A DNA stretch of 32,247 nucleotides from Chloroflexota bacterium. GTDB lineage: Bacteria > Chloroflexota > Dormibacteria > Dormibacterales > Dormibacteraceae. The notes beneath the pieces were generated by a model. It did no database searches. It worked only from the letters and a program-made list of their open reading frames with translations, and was not told where the DNA came from. Location: NCBI GenBank assembly GCA_005889135.1, contig VBEK01000129.1, forward strand, positions 1 through 32,247, written 5' to 3'. Made by a program: the position numbers and the translations under genes. Below are positions 1 through 6,838 of the stretch, piece by piece. Numbering within the stretch: the first letter of the stretch is position 1; the number at the start of each line of letters is the position of its first letter.

Positions 1-1
1 C

Positions 2-391
2 GCGTTCGAGTCCTACCAGGCCCGGTACGGGGGCGGCGTCACCGAAGACAGCGTGATCGAGTGCCTGATGCTCGACGGCGCGCTGCCGCGCTCGGCCAGG
101 TTTGCCGCCTCGAGCGCGCTCGAGGCGGTAGCGCGTATTGAGGGCAAGTCGCGGCGGTCGAAACCTTTACGGCTGCTGATTCGCCTCAGCGGCATGTACC
201 AGCAGGCGAACACGCAGTCGATCGCCGAGACGCCGCTCGACTTCGAGGGCGAGGTCCGGAGCATCCTGCGCACGCTCGAGGTCGCGCTGCGCGAGACGTA
301 CTTCCACCCGAGCAAGGTGCCGGCCACAGTGGCGGGCGAGGAAGGGCGAGGGATGCCGCAGCAGCAACAGCAGCGGCAGGTGCGGTCGTGA
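2..391 (+). CDS. Alpha-E domain protein (DUF403), C-terminal part
   Basis: This is the 3' end of a gene that starts before the window; the frame is open from base 2. The visible residues begin FESYQARYGGGVTEDSVIEC and continue into LMLDGALPRSARF, a pattern typical of the helical alpha-E (DUF403) family (a Tyr-rich start, then a 'LLLD..PRS' helix). The tail is Gln-rich (a run of Gln near the stop). Alpha-E proteins are usually encoded with a circularly permuted ATP-grasp protein and a transglutaminase-like protein, and the next gene is exactly such a transglutaminase, overlapping by 4 bases (GTGA). The trio is thought to act in peptide ligation or modification, but its substrate is unknown. 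The ATP-grasp partner should lie just upstream of the window. The family call is firm; the function is open. Confidence 0.85.
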   Translation, partial: AFESYQARYGGGVTEDSVIECLMLDGALPRSARFAASSALEAVARIEGKSRRSKPLRLLIRLSGMYQQANTQSIAETPLDFEGEVRSILRTLEVALRETYFHPSKVPATVAGEEGRGMPQQQQQRQVRS

Positions 392-1200
392 GACTCGAGA
401 TCGTGCACAGCACGCGCTACCGCTACACCGCCCCCATCGCCGAGACGGTGATGGAGGTGCGCCTGCGGCCGATGGACGGCAACGGCCAGCGCTGCGCCGA
501 CTTCAGCCTCGAGCTCAGCCACGGGGTGAAGGCGCGCTCGTACGTGGACGGCTTCGGCAACAACGTCCACTACTTCAACCTCGTGCGTCCGCACTCCGGG
601 CTGAGCGTGATCAGTCGCTCCACCGTCGAGACCGGGCTAAACCCGGACGAGGACCCAGGCGAGGAGCTGGTGCAAGACTTCCTGCGCTTCCGCCCGCCGG
701 TCAAGGACGTCGAAGGCGTGCGCGAGCTCGCGCGACGCCACGCCATCCCGGAGGGTGCGCCGGCGGCTCAGGCCGAGGCCGCGCTCGACGAGCTGACGAG
801 GACCATCAGCCGCGAGTTCACGTACGACACGACCGTGACGAACGTTTACAGCGCGGTCGACGACGTGCTCGCCCTGAAGGCGGGAGTCTGCCAGGACTTC
901 GCCCACCTCTTTATCGCCGTCGCGCGCGCGATGGGTGTGCCGGCGCGGTACGTCAGCGGATACATCCACCTGCCCAATTGGGGCAAAAGGGCGACGACCG
1001 CGTCCCACGCGTGGGCGGAGGCGTGGGTCGCCGGCCGGGGATGGATCGGCTTCGACGCCACGCACCCGGTCAGGACGACGCCGCACTACGTGCGCCTGGC
1101 GGTCGGTCGCGACTACACGGACGCGGCGCCGACGCGCGGGATCTACGTCGGCTCGGCGGGGAGCACGATGACGATCAGCGTGAAGACCCGCGAGCTCTAG
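388..1200 (+). CDS. Transglutaminase-like family protein (cysteine protease/ligase fold)
   Basis: A 270-residue protein with the N-terminal beta domain of bacterial transglutaminase-like proteins (MRLEIVHSTRYRY..., about residues 1-80) and a transglutaminase-core domain. The Cys-His-Asp triad is visible as Cys168 (AGVCQDFAH), His207 (SHAWAEAW) and Asp223 (GFDATHP). The GTG start overlaps the stop of the alpha-E gene in a GTGA junction, so the two are translationally coupled. There is no signal peptide, so it is likely cytoplasmic. Family knowledge links this domain to alpha-E and ATP-grasp partners; the reaction (peptide hydrolysis, deamidation or isopeptide formation) cannot be told from sequence. 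The gene ends 148 bases before a convergent gene, and that gap holds a palindromic repeat array. Confidence 0.9.
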   Translation: MRLEIVHSTRYRYTAPIAETVMEVRLRPMDGNGQRCADFSLELSHGVKARSYVDGFGNNVHYFNLVRPHSGLSVISRSTVETGLNPDEDPGEELVQDFLRFRPPVKDVEGVRELARRHAIPEGAPAAQAEAALDELTRTISREFTYDTTVTNVYSAVDDVLALKAGVCQDFAHLFIAVARAMGVPARYVSGYIHLPNWGKRATTASHAWAEAWVAGRGWIGFDATHPVRTTPHYVRLAVGRDYTDAAPTRGIYVGSAGSTMTISVKTREL

Positions 1201-1232
1201 CTAGAACCGTTCGCCCGGGCGCGGATACTCGC

Positions 1233-1330
1233 GATAGTCGCGACTATCCGTGAGTTTCAGCTCCCGATGTGCGTGTTAGTCGCGACTATCGATGAGTTTC
1301 AGCCCTCCATGCGCGCGTTAGTCGCGACTA
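1233..1330. repeat. Three-copy 42-bp tandem repeat with a palindromic core
   Basis: The 12-bp perfect palindrome TAGTCGCGACTA occurs at 1235-1246, 1277-1288 and 1319-1330, exactly 42 bases apart. The first copy extends to a 16-bp palindrome (GATAGTCGCGACTATC, 1233-1248). The two complete units also share TGAGTTTCAGC after the palindrome (1250-1260, 1292-1302) and end in TGYGYGYGT; the third unit is truncated. A degenerate inverted half (GGATACTCGCGA, 1223-1234) precedes the first copy. The array fills the gap between two convergent genes. A spacing of 42 bp is four helical turns, so all palindromes face the same side of DNA. It may be a protein-binding array or an RNA-hairpin array; no known family was recognised. 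Confidence 0.85.
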
Positions 1331-1347
1331 TCGAGAGATCGCGCTCC

Positions 1348-2010
1348 CTAGAAGCGCTTGCCGCGGACGTGCTCGATCGAGAACTTCGCCGTGTCGGCGA
1401 TGAGCATCACCGCCATCACGCCGGCCTCCACCGGGTCGCTGACCACGACGTCCGCGGCGTCCGGCACCGAGCCGGCCATGTTCGTGCAGAGGACCAGGAT
1501 CCCCGCCTCCCGGATCTCCCGCACGGCCTGCGAGATCTCGCCGCCCATCAGCGCCCCGGCTAGCACAAGGACGCGTGCACGATGCAGCCGCGCCACCGCG
1601 CGCACAGCGTCGGCGAGCTGCTCCTCTCCCACCAGGGGGATGGTGTCGACCGAGATCCGCTCGCCGCGGATGTTGTGGCGGTCGGCCTCGCTGATCGCGC
1701 CCTGGGCGACCATGCCCACCTGCGCCCCGCCCCCGATCACGATCACGCGCTTGCCGTAGATCGTCTGAAACGTCGGCACGACGTCGACATGCATCACGCC
1801 TGCCACGGCCTCCACGTCGGCGATGAGCGCACGCTCGTCTTCCGCGCCGGAGACCTCGAGCTGGAGGTCGGCCACCGTCTCCCGCCGGGCGCCGCCGGCG
1901 ACGTACGAGATGTTGGCGCCGTGGCGAAGGATGACCTCGGTGATCCGGTGCAGGACACCGGGCTCGTCGCGGCACTCGACGAGAAGGCCGGTCGTTGGTG
2001 TCTGCGCCAT
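1348..2010 (-). CDS. ACT domain protein with DUF5612-like C-terminal domain
   Basis: A 220-residue protein. Residues 7-75 form an ACT domain (LLVECRDEPGVLHRITEVIL, then a strand with GANISYV), which normally binds an amino acid or other small ligand. Residues about 85-215 contain KRVIVIGGGAQVGMVAQGAI, which looks like a nucleotide-type loop, then GALMGGEISQAVREIREAGI and CTNMAGSVPDAADVVVSDPV. This arrangement matches proteins annotated as ACT plus DUF5612, best known from methanogens. It starts at ATG 2010, 21 bases after the stop of the iclR gene on the same strand, so the two are probably co-transcribed. The role is unknown; a ligand-sensing function tied to the neighbouring glycerol/dihydroxyacetone regulon is only an inference. 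Confidence 0.75.
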   Translation of the reverse strand: MAQTPTTGLLVECRDEPGVLHRITEVILRHGANISYVAGGARRETVADLQLEVSGAEDERALIADVEAVAGVMHVDVVPTFQTIYGKRVIVIGGGAQVGMVAQGAISEADRHNIRGERISVDTIPLVGEEQLADAVRAVARLHRARVLVLAGALMGGEISQAVREIREAGILVLCTNMAGSVPDAADVVVSDPVEAGVMAVMLIADTAKFSIEHVRGKRF

Positions 2011-2031
2011 CGCGCAGAAGATAACCCGGGA

Positions 2032-2850
2032 CTATGCTTCGGCCGCGTACGGCCAGCGCGGCGCGCCCAACTCGCGCGAGATCCCGCGCGCGGCCTCCCC
2101 CACCGCGGCGGCGATTCCCCGGGCCAGGCCTCGGGGGAAGATGCGGTCGGTCGCGTCGACGATGCCGATCGCTCCGACGGCATGGCCTCCGTGATCGAAG
2201 ATCGGCGCCGCGGCGCTCGATTCGCCGAGCACGGCTTCGTCGCGCTCGGTCGCGATGCCGGAGTCGCGAATGACCTGGAGCTCCTGGCGGAGGTTGGCCT
2301 CGCCCAGGGTTTGCTTGGTGAGCCGGGGCAGCGGCTCGGCGAGCAGGTCCTCGACGATCTGGGCCGGCGAGAAGGCAAGCACCGCCTTGCCCAGCGCGCT
2401 GGCGTGCAGAGGCAGCTGGAGCCCGACCTCGAGGATTCCGAACGCCGCGTCCGGGCGGAACACGTGATGCACCACGACGACGCTCGACCCGTGCATGACT
2501 CCCACGCGCACGGCGGCATCGGTCCTTGTCGCCAGGTGGTCCGCGTGCCCGATCGCCCGCGCGCGCAGCTCGTTGAGGTCGAGGTATGAGTAGCCGAGCT
2601 GCAGCAGGCCAGGCCCGAGCTGGTACTTCTCGGAGTACGAGTCCTGCTCGACGAAACCGTGCGCCTGCAGCGTCTGCAGCAGCCCATGGACCGTGGGACG
2701 GGCCAGGCCGAGCCGCTCCGCCAGCTCGCTCACCCCCAGCCGGCGCGGGCCGCTCGCCAGGGCCTTCAGGATCGCCGTCGCCCGGTCGATCGACTGGATC
2801 GAGCTCCGCCGCCTCGCGCTCTCTTTCGGGCCTTCTCTAGTATTCGGCAT
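2032..2850 (-). CDS. IclR-family transcriptional regulator (probable glycerol/dihydroxyacetone regulator)
   Basis: A 272-residue protein from ATG 2850. The N-terminal winged helix-turn-helix (about residues 18-75: SIQSIDRATAILKAL, SELAERLGLARPTVHGLLQTL) is followed by an IclR effector-binding domain (about 90-260) with the typical PLHASALGKAVLAF segment and the AAPIFDHGGHAVGAIGI strand. An upstream in-frame start at 2904 is possible, but 2850 gives the usual N-terminus. The gene diverges from dhaM, and its start codon lies inside a 15-bp inverted repeat that recurs before the aquaporin-dhaKL operon (7662-7676). That suggests autoregulation and control of the whole dihydroxyacetone regulon. 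IclR-type GylR regulators of glycerol genes in Streptomyces are a precedent. The effector (glycerol, glycerol-3-phosphate or dihydroxyacetone) is inferred. Confidence 0.9.
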   Translation of the reverse strand: MPNTREGPKESARRRSSIQSIDRATAILKALASGPRRLGVSELAERLGLARPTVHGLLQTLQAHGFVEQDSYSEKYQLGPGLLQLGYSYLDLNELRARAIGHADHLATRTDAAVRVGVMHGSSVVVVHHVFRPDAAFGILEVGLQLPLHASALGKAVLAFSPAQIVEDLLAEPLPRLTKQTLGEANLRQELQVIRDSGIATERDEAVLGESSAAAPIFDHGGHAVGAIGIVDATDRIFPRGLARGIAAAVGEAARGISRELGAPRWPYAAEA

Positions 2851-2857
2851 TGCTGAA
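2843..2857. promoter_or_regulatory. Candidate IclR operator (iclR/dhaM)
   Basis: TTCGGCATTGCTGAA is a 15-bp inverted repeat with one mismatched pair. It matches 12 of 15 bases of the perfect repeat TTCGACATTGTCGAA at 7662-7676. It covers the iclR start codon and overlaps a possible -35 box of the dhaM promoter, so binding could repress both directions. No other site is shared in this way by the two promoters of the regulon. Confidence 0.6.
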
Positions 2858-2878
2858 TTGTTGTCGATAGTGTAGACT
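2850..2878 (+). promoter_or_regulatory. Possible promoter of dhaM-ptsH
   Basis: TTGCTG at 2850-2855 and TAGACT at 2873-2878 are separated by 17 bases and would start transcription about 40 bases before the TTG start of dhaM. The -35 box lies within the candidate IclR operator. The match to consensus is moderate. Confidence 0.4.
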
Positions 2879-2925
2879 ACGGCCGTCGTCCGGAATTTGC
2901 GCAAGCATCACGGGAGTGGCTTGAT

Positions 2926-3312
2926 TTGGTCGGGATTGTACTGGTCTCCCACAGCTTTGAGCTGGCCCACGGGCTGGCCGCGCTGACCTCCCAGCTGGCG
3001 GGAGACGAGGTCAGGGTGGAGCCCGCCGGCGGCGGTCCAAACGGCACTCTGGGCACGACCGACGACACCGTTCGGGCGGCCATCGCCCGCGCCGACCGCG
3101 GCCAGGGCGTCGTGGTCCTCGCCGACCTCGGCAGCTCCGTCCTCACGGTCCGCCACCTGCTCGAGGAGGGGCACGGCAACGGTCACGTGAGACTGGTCGA
3201 CGCCCCGTTCGTCGAGGGCGCGATCGCGGCGGCCGTGACGTCCTCGGCGGGTCAGGACCTCGAGGATGTCGTCCACGCGGCGGAGGAGGCGCGCGGTGCC
3301 CGCAAGTTCTGA
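2926..3312 (+). CDS. dhaM: DhaM-type EIIA phosphotransfer subunit of PTS-dependent dihydroxyacetone kinase
   Basis: A 128-residue protein with the EIIA-mannose-type fold of DhaM. The phosphorylated His is His9 in GIVLVSHSFELAHGL, followed by GGGPNGTLGTTDDTVRAAI and VVVLADLGSSVLTV, all typical of DhaM. It receives phosphate from HPr and passes it to the ADP bound in DhaL, which phosphorylates dihydroxyacetone held by DhaK. In E. coli DhaM is fused to HPr and EI-like domains; here it is a stand-alone EIIA domain, and HPr is the next, overlapping gene. The TTG start is chosen because GGGAG lies 9 bases upstream and no ATG or GTG in frame fits. It diverges from iclR and converges on ptsI. Confidence 0.9.
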   Translation: MVGIVLVSHSFELAHGLAALTSQLAGDEVRVEPAGGGPNGTLGTTDDTVRAAIARADRGQGVVVLADLGSSVLTVRHLLEEGHGNGHVRLVDAPFVEGAIAAAVTSSAGQDLEDVVHAAEEARGARKF

Positions 3313-3565
3313 GGTGGCGGTGACGCTGCCGGCGGCGGTGGCGCTGCACGCGCGCCCGGCGGCGATGTTCGTCAAGACGGCGATGCGCTTTCGCTGCCGC
3401 GTGACGGTCGGCGTCAACGGCAGGGTGGCCGACGCCAAGAGCATCCTCGCGGTCCTGGCGCTAGGCGCCACGGGCGGCACCCGCCTGGTGCTCGGCGCCG
3501 AGGGCGAGGACGCGCCCGCCGCCCTAGACGCGCTCGCCGCGTGCGTGAGCGGCCTCGTCGAGTAG
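3296..3565 (+). CDS. ptsH: HPr family phosphocarrier protein
   Basis: An 89-residue HPr. The active-site His18 lies in LHARPAAMFVKTA, and the regulatory-Ser region is AKSILAVLALGA (Ser49). It carries phosphate from enzyme I to DhaM. The GTG start at 3296 has GGAGG about 9 bases upstream and gives a normal HPr N-terminus; a longer frame from 3266 would add an odd Arg-rich leader. It overlaps the dhaM 3' end by 17 bases, so the two are coupled. Its own 3' end overlaps the convergent ptsI gene by 42 bases. With no sugar permease in sight, this HPr probably serves the dihydroxyacetone kinase, though other roles elsewhere in the genome are possible. Confidence 0.9.
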   Translation: MPASSEVAVTLPAAVALHARPAAMFVKTAMRFRCRVTVGVNGRVADAKSILAVLALGATGGTRLVLGAEGEDAPAALDALAACVSGLVE

Positions 3566-5146
3566 CTGCCTCGCGGCGTTGCGGCACGTCGCGTAGTCGA
3601 GCTCCCGCACCCACTGGCGGACCTCGCCGACCCGCGCCGCGGCAACGCTGAGCTCGTCGACGCCAAGCCCAACGAGGACAGGCAGCACGGTCGGGTCGGA
3701 TCCGGCTTCACCGCAGACGTCGACTGTGAGTCCCGCGGCATGCGCCGCCCGCACGGTGACGTCGATAAGCCGCAGCACCCGAGGGTCGGTTGCCGGCGCC
3801 GTTCGGGAACGCTCGCGGTCGAGCCCGAGGGCCGCCTGGGTGAGGTCGTTGGTCCCGATCGAGAAGAAGTCTGAGACGTCCGCGATGGCAGCTGCGGACA
3901 TCGCCGCCTCGCGCGTCTCGATCATCGCGCCCAGCTGCGGTCGCCGCTGCCCGACGCCGGGGACCTCGTCGAGCACCTTTCTGATCGCCCGCAGCTGATC
4001 GGAATGCACCACCATCGGGACCAGGATGCGCAGCTCGGCGTCGCCGGCCGCTTCGACGATGGCGGCGAGCTGGGCGCGCAGCACGTCTGGTGATTCGAGG
4101 AGCAAATCGATGCCGCGCTTGGCCGTCCCCCGCAAGAACGGTGGCGTCTTGTCCGCGCCGAAGTCGAAAAGGCGCACTGTCGCCGGACGGTTGGCCAGGC
4201 GCGCCAGGATGGGTCGGAGGAACTCAACCTGGGTCTCGACCGACGGCCACGCCTGCGCGTCGAGGAACGGCAGCTCGGTGCGCAGCAGGCCGATGCCTTC
4301 GGCGCCCAGCTCGAAACCTTCGACCGCCTCCGCCATGGTCGCAGCGTTGACGAGCACCGTGACGCGATGGCCGTCGGTGGTCAGCGCGGGCTCATTCCGC
4401 CTCGCGCGCGCCGTCTCTCGCGCCTGTTGCCTGCGCTCTCGGTCCTGGTTGGCGGCCTCGATGCGCGAACGTGTGGGCCGGCGGACGACCACCCCTTCGT
4501 CGGCGTCGAGGACCACGACCTCACCGGACTTCAATTCCAGAACTTCGGGGCCGAGTCCGACCACCATCGGGATGCCTAGCGATCGGGCCACGATCGCGGC
4601 ATGCGCCGTGACTCCGCCGTCGGCGAGCGCCGCGCCGGTCGCGGCGAGACCGAGGTCGGCGACGTCGGCGGGTCCGAGGTCGGTCGCGATGAGCACGCCG
4701 CCGCTTCCCAGGCTGGCGCCCACGGCGCGAGCTGCCGCACGCCGGCCGAGGCTCCGGATGTCCGCTGCACGCTCGGCCAGGGTGGCGTCTTCGAGACCGT
4801 CCAGCACATGGGCGATAGCGTCGGCGGCCCTGGAGATCGCCGTCGGCGCGGACTGACCGGACATGATGTGCTGCTCGATCCGGTCGAGCAGCACCGGGTC
4901 CTTCGCCATCAGGATCCCGGTCTCGACGATCTCGGCGTCGCCGGCCCGTCCCATCGCTCGCAGCCGTTCGACGATATCCTCGAGCGCCGAGATCTCGGCG
5001 TCGAGCGCTTCGCGTGCGCGTTCCATCTCGGCGGGTCGACGCTCCAGCGCGACGGTTTCGCCGCTCACGTATGTGCCGAGAACGACGGCCCTTCCGGCCA
5101 CCACGCCAGGGGCCGCGCCGACCCCTCGCAGGGTGAGCTCGCCCAC
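3524..5146 (-). CDS. ptsI: Phosphoenolpyruvate-protein phosphotransferase (PTS enzyme I)
   Basis: A 540-residue enzyme I, slightly shorter than the usual 570-580. The N-terminal HPr-binding helical domain is followed by the phospho-His domain with His182 in GGVTAHAAIVARSLGIPMVVG, then the PEP-binding TIM barrel with LLRTELPFLD (289-295), FFSIGTNDLTQAALGLDR and the catalytic Cys478 in DVCGEAGSDP. It autophosphorylates from PEP and hands phosphate to HPr. The GTG start directly follows the dhaL stop codon (TAG-GTG), with GGGAGC inside the dhaL end as ribosome-binding site. It is the last gene of the aquaporin-dhaK-dhaL-ptsI unit, which implies an enzyme I dedicated to dihydroxyacetone phosphorylation. 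Confidence 0.95.
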   Translation of the reverse strand: MGELTLRGVGAAPGVVAGRAVVLGTYVSGETVALERRPAEMERAREALDAEISALEDIVERLRAMGRAGDAEIVETGILMAKDPVLLDRIEQHIMSGQSAPTAISRAADAIAHVLDGLEDATLAERAADIRSLGRRAAARAVGASLGSGGVLIATDLGPADVADLGLAATGAALADGGVTAHAAIVARSLGIPMVVGLGPEVLELKSGEVVVLDADEGVVVRRPTRSRIEAANQDRERRQQARETARARRNEPALTTDGHRVTVLVNAATMAEAVEGFELGAEGIGLLRTELPFLDAQAWPSVETQVEFLRPILARLANRPATVRLFDFGADKTPPFLRGTAKRGIDLLLESPDVLRAQLAAIVEAAGDAELRILVPMVVHSDQLRAIRKVLDEVPGVGQRRPQLGAMIETREAAMSAAAIADVSDFFSIGTNDLTQAALGLDRERSRTAPATDPRVLRLIDVTVRAAHAAGLTVDVCGEAGSDPTVLPVLVGLGVDELSVAAARVGEVRQWVRELDYATCRNAARQLLDEAAHARGERV

Positions 5147-5779
5147 CTACGTGCTCCCGGTGACTGCCCTTTGCAGCGCCCGGATCATGAGCGCGGTCGA
5201 GGTCGCGCCAGGGTCCTGGTGTCCCACGGACCGCTCGCCGAGATAAGACGCGCGACCTTTGCGCGCCTGCATCGGGACGGTCGCCCGCATCCCCGTCTCG
5301 GCCGCGACGGCCGCGGCTTCGAGCGCATCGTCGATCGAGGCCCCCGCGGTCAAGCGGGTTCGCAGGGCATCCACGGCTGGTTCCAGCGCGTCGACCATCG
5401 TCTTGTCACCGACCGCGGCGGTGCCCAGGTCCTTGACCGAGGCCAGCGCGGCGGCGAGCACCTGGACGAGCTCCTGGCCCTCGAACGTCGGTTGCTCGCC
5501 CAGCACCCGGCCGCCGCTGCGCAGCGCCGAGCCCCACAGCGGGCCGCTGGCGCCGCCGACGGTCGACACCAGCGTGCGACCGGCGAGGATCAGGAGCTTG
5601 CCGGGCGGAGATCCCGGATCGCCGTCAAGAGCCTGGACGACGGCTTCGAATCCCCTCGTCATGTTGGTGCCGTGGTCGCCGTCGCCGATCGCCGCGTCGA
5701 GCTGGACCAGGTGGTCCCTCTCTCGGCGGACCGCGGCGTCGATCTCGCGCATCCAGGAGGTGATGGTGGCCGCGTCCAT
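5147..5779 (-). CDS. dhaL: Dihydroxyacetone kinase ADP-binding subunit DhaL
   Basis: A 210-residue DhaL, the normal length. The Mg-ADP site is visible as LDAAIGDGDHGTNM (Asp28, Asp33, Asp35), followed by GGASGPLWG and, near the C-terminus, a GDKTMVDAL segment and KGRASYLGERSVGHQDPGA. It holds ADP as a cofactor that is rephosphorylated by DhaM, and transfers phosphate to dihydroxyacetone on DhaK. The start is taken at ATG 5779, although the Shine-Dalgarno there is poor; a TTG a few codons upstream is also possible. It lies 26 bases after dhaK and abuts ptsI. Confidence 0.95.
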   Translation of the reverse strand: MDAATITSWMREIDAAVRRERDHLVQLDAAIGDGDHGTNMTRGFEAVVQALDGDPGSPPGKLLILAGRTLVSTVGGASGPLWGSALRSGGRVLGEQPTFEGQELVQVLAAALASVKDLGTAAVGDKTMVDALEPAVDALRTRLTAGASIDDALEAAAVAAETGMRATVPMQARKGRASYLGERSVGHQDPGATSTALMIRALQRAVTGST

Positions 5780-5805
5780 GGCCCTTGCGGTGATCAAGGT
5801 AATCG

Positions 5806-6828
5806 CTAGGCTCCCCAGCGCAGCGCCGGGGTGTGAACGGGGGCGTCCCAGAGCTTGGTGAGCTCCTCGTCGAGCTCGAGCACGGTCAGCGAAGCGCCGG
5901 CCATCTCGAGCGAGGTGATGTAGCTGCCGACGAGGTTGCGCACGGGCTCGACTCCGGCCGCGCGCAGCTTTCTGTCGACCTCGCCGTAGAGAAGGTAGAG
6001 CTCGAGCAGGGGCGTGCCGCCCATGCCGTTGACGAATGCCAGGACCTTCGCGCCGCGCTTCGGCTTGAGGTCGGAGACCACGGCCTCCACGATCACGTCG
6101 ACGACCTCGCTCGCCGAGCTTAGGGTCGCACGCTTGCGCCCGGGCTCGCCGTGGATCCCGATGCCGAGCTCGATCTGGCCTTCGGGCAGCTCGAAGATCG
6201 GTTTGCCTGACGCCGGCGGCACGCACGACGACAGCGCTACGCCGAACGACCGCGACCGGTCGTTGACGCGCTTGACGGCGTCGGTCACCTTCGTCAGGTC
6301 GGCCCCTGCCTCTGCCGCCGCGCCCGCGATCTTCTCCGCGAGCACGGTCGCGCCGACGCCGCGACGGCCGGCGGTGTAGAGCGAGTCCTGGACGGCCACG
6401 TCGTCGTCGATCACCACCGAGGTGACCTTGATCCCCTCGTCCGCCGCGTCCTCGGCGGCGAGCTTGAAGTTGAGCACGTCGCCCGTGTAGTTCTTGACGA
6501 TGTGGACCACGCCCGCCCCGCCGTCGACCGCCTTGGTCGCGGCGAGCATCTGCGCGGGGACAGGCGACGTGAAGACCTCGCCGGGGCACGCCGCGTCGAG
6601 CATCCCGAGCCCGACGAACCCTCCGTGCAGCGGCTCGTGACCTGAGCCTCCGCCCGAGATGAGCGCGACCTTGCCTTTCTTCGGCGCGTCCTTGCGGACG
6701 ATGATCTGCGCCGCCGCGTCGTAGCGGAGCAGGTCGTGGTGCGCCGCGGCGAGCCCCGCCAGCGACTCCTTGACGACCTGGGCCGGCTCGTTGAGAAACT
6801 TCCGCATCTGGTTGGTTTCAATCGCCAT
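5806..6828 (-). CDS. dhaK: Dihydroxyacetone kinase substrate-binding subunit DhaK
   Basis: A 340-residue DhaK. The glycine-rich substrate loop SGGGSGHEPLHGGFVG (about 58-73) and the covalent substrate-binding His226 in IGIHGEPG are both present, as is NYTGDVLNF (113-121). It binds dihydroxyacetone as a hemiaminal for phosphorylation through DhaL-ATP. The ATG at 6828 has AAGGAG six bases upstream, overlapping the stop codon of the aquaporin gene (TAAGGAG), so the two are closely coupled. The order aquaporin, dhaK, dhaL, ptsI suggests uptake of glycerol or dihydroxyacetone followed by PEP-dependent phosphorylation to DHAP. Confidence 0.96.
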   Translation of the reverse strand: MAIETNQMRKFLNEPAQVVKESLAGLAAAHHDLLRYDAAAQIIVRKDAPKKGKVALISGGGSGHEPLHGGFVGLGMLDAACPGEVFTSPVPAQMLAATKAVDGGAGVVHIVKNYTGDVLNFKLAAEDAADEGIKVTSVVIDDDVAVQDSLYTAGRRGVGATVLAEKIAGAAAEAGADLTKVTDAVKRVNDRSRSFGVALSSCVPPASGKPIFELPEGQIELGIGIHGEPGRKRATLSSASEVVDVIVEAVVSDLKPKRGAKVLAFVNGMGGTPLLELYLLYGEVDRKLRAAGVEPVRNLVGSYITSLEMAGASLTVLELDEELTKLWDAPVHTPALRWGA

Positions 6829-6838
6829 CTTCGACTCC

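Noticed and set aside
1223-1330. CRISPR array
   Set aside because: Only three short copies, the 'spacers' are similar to each other, and no cas genes are present.
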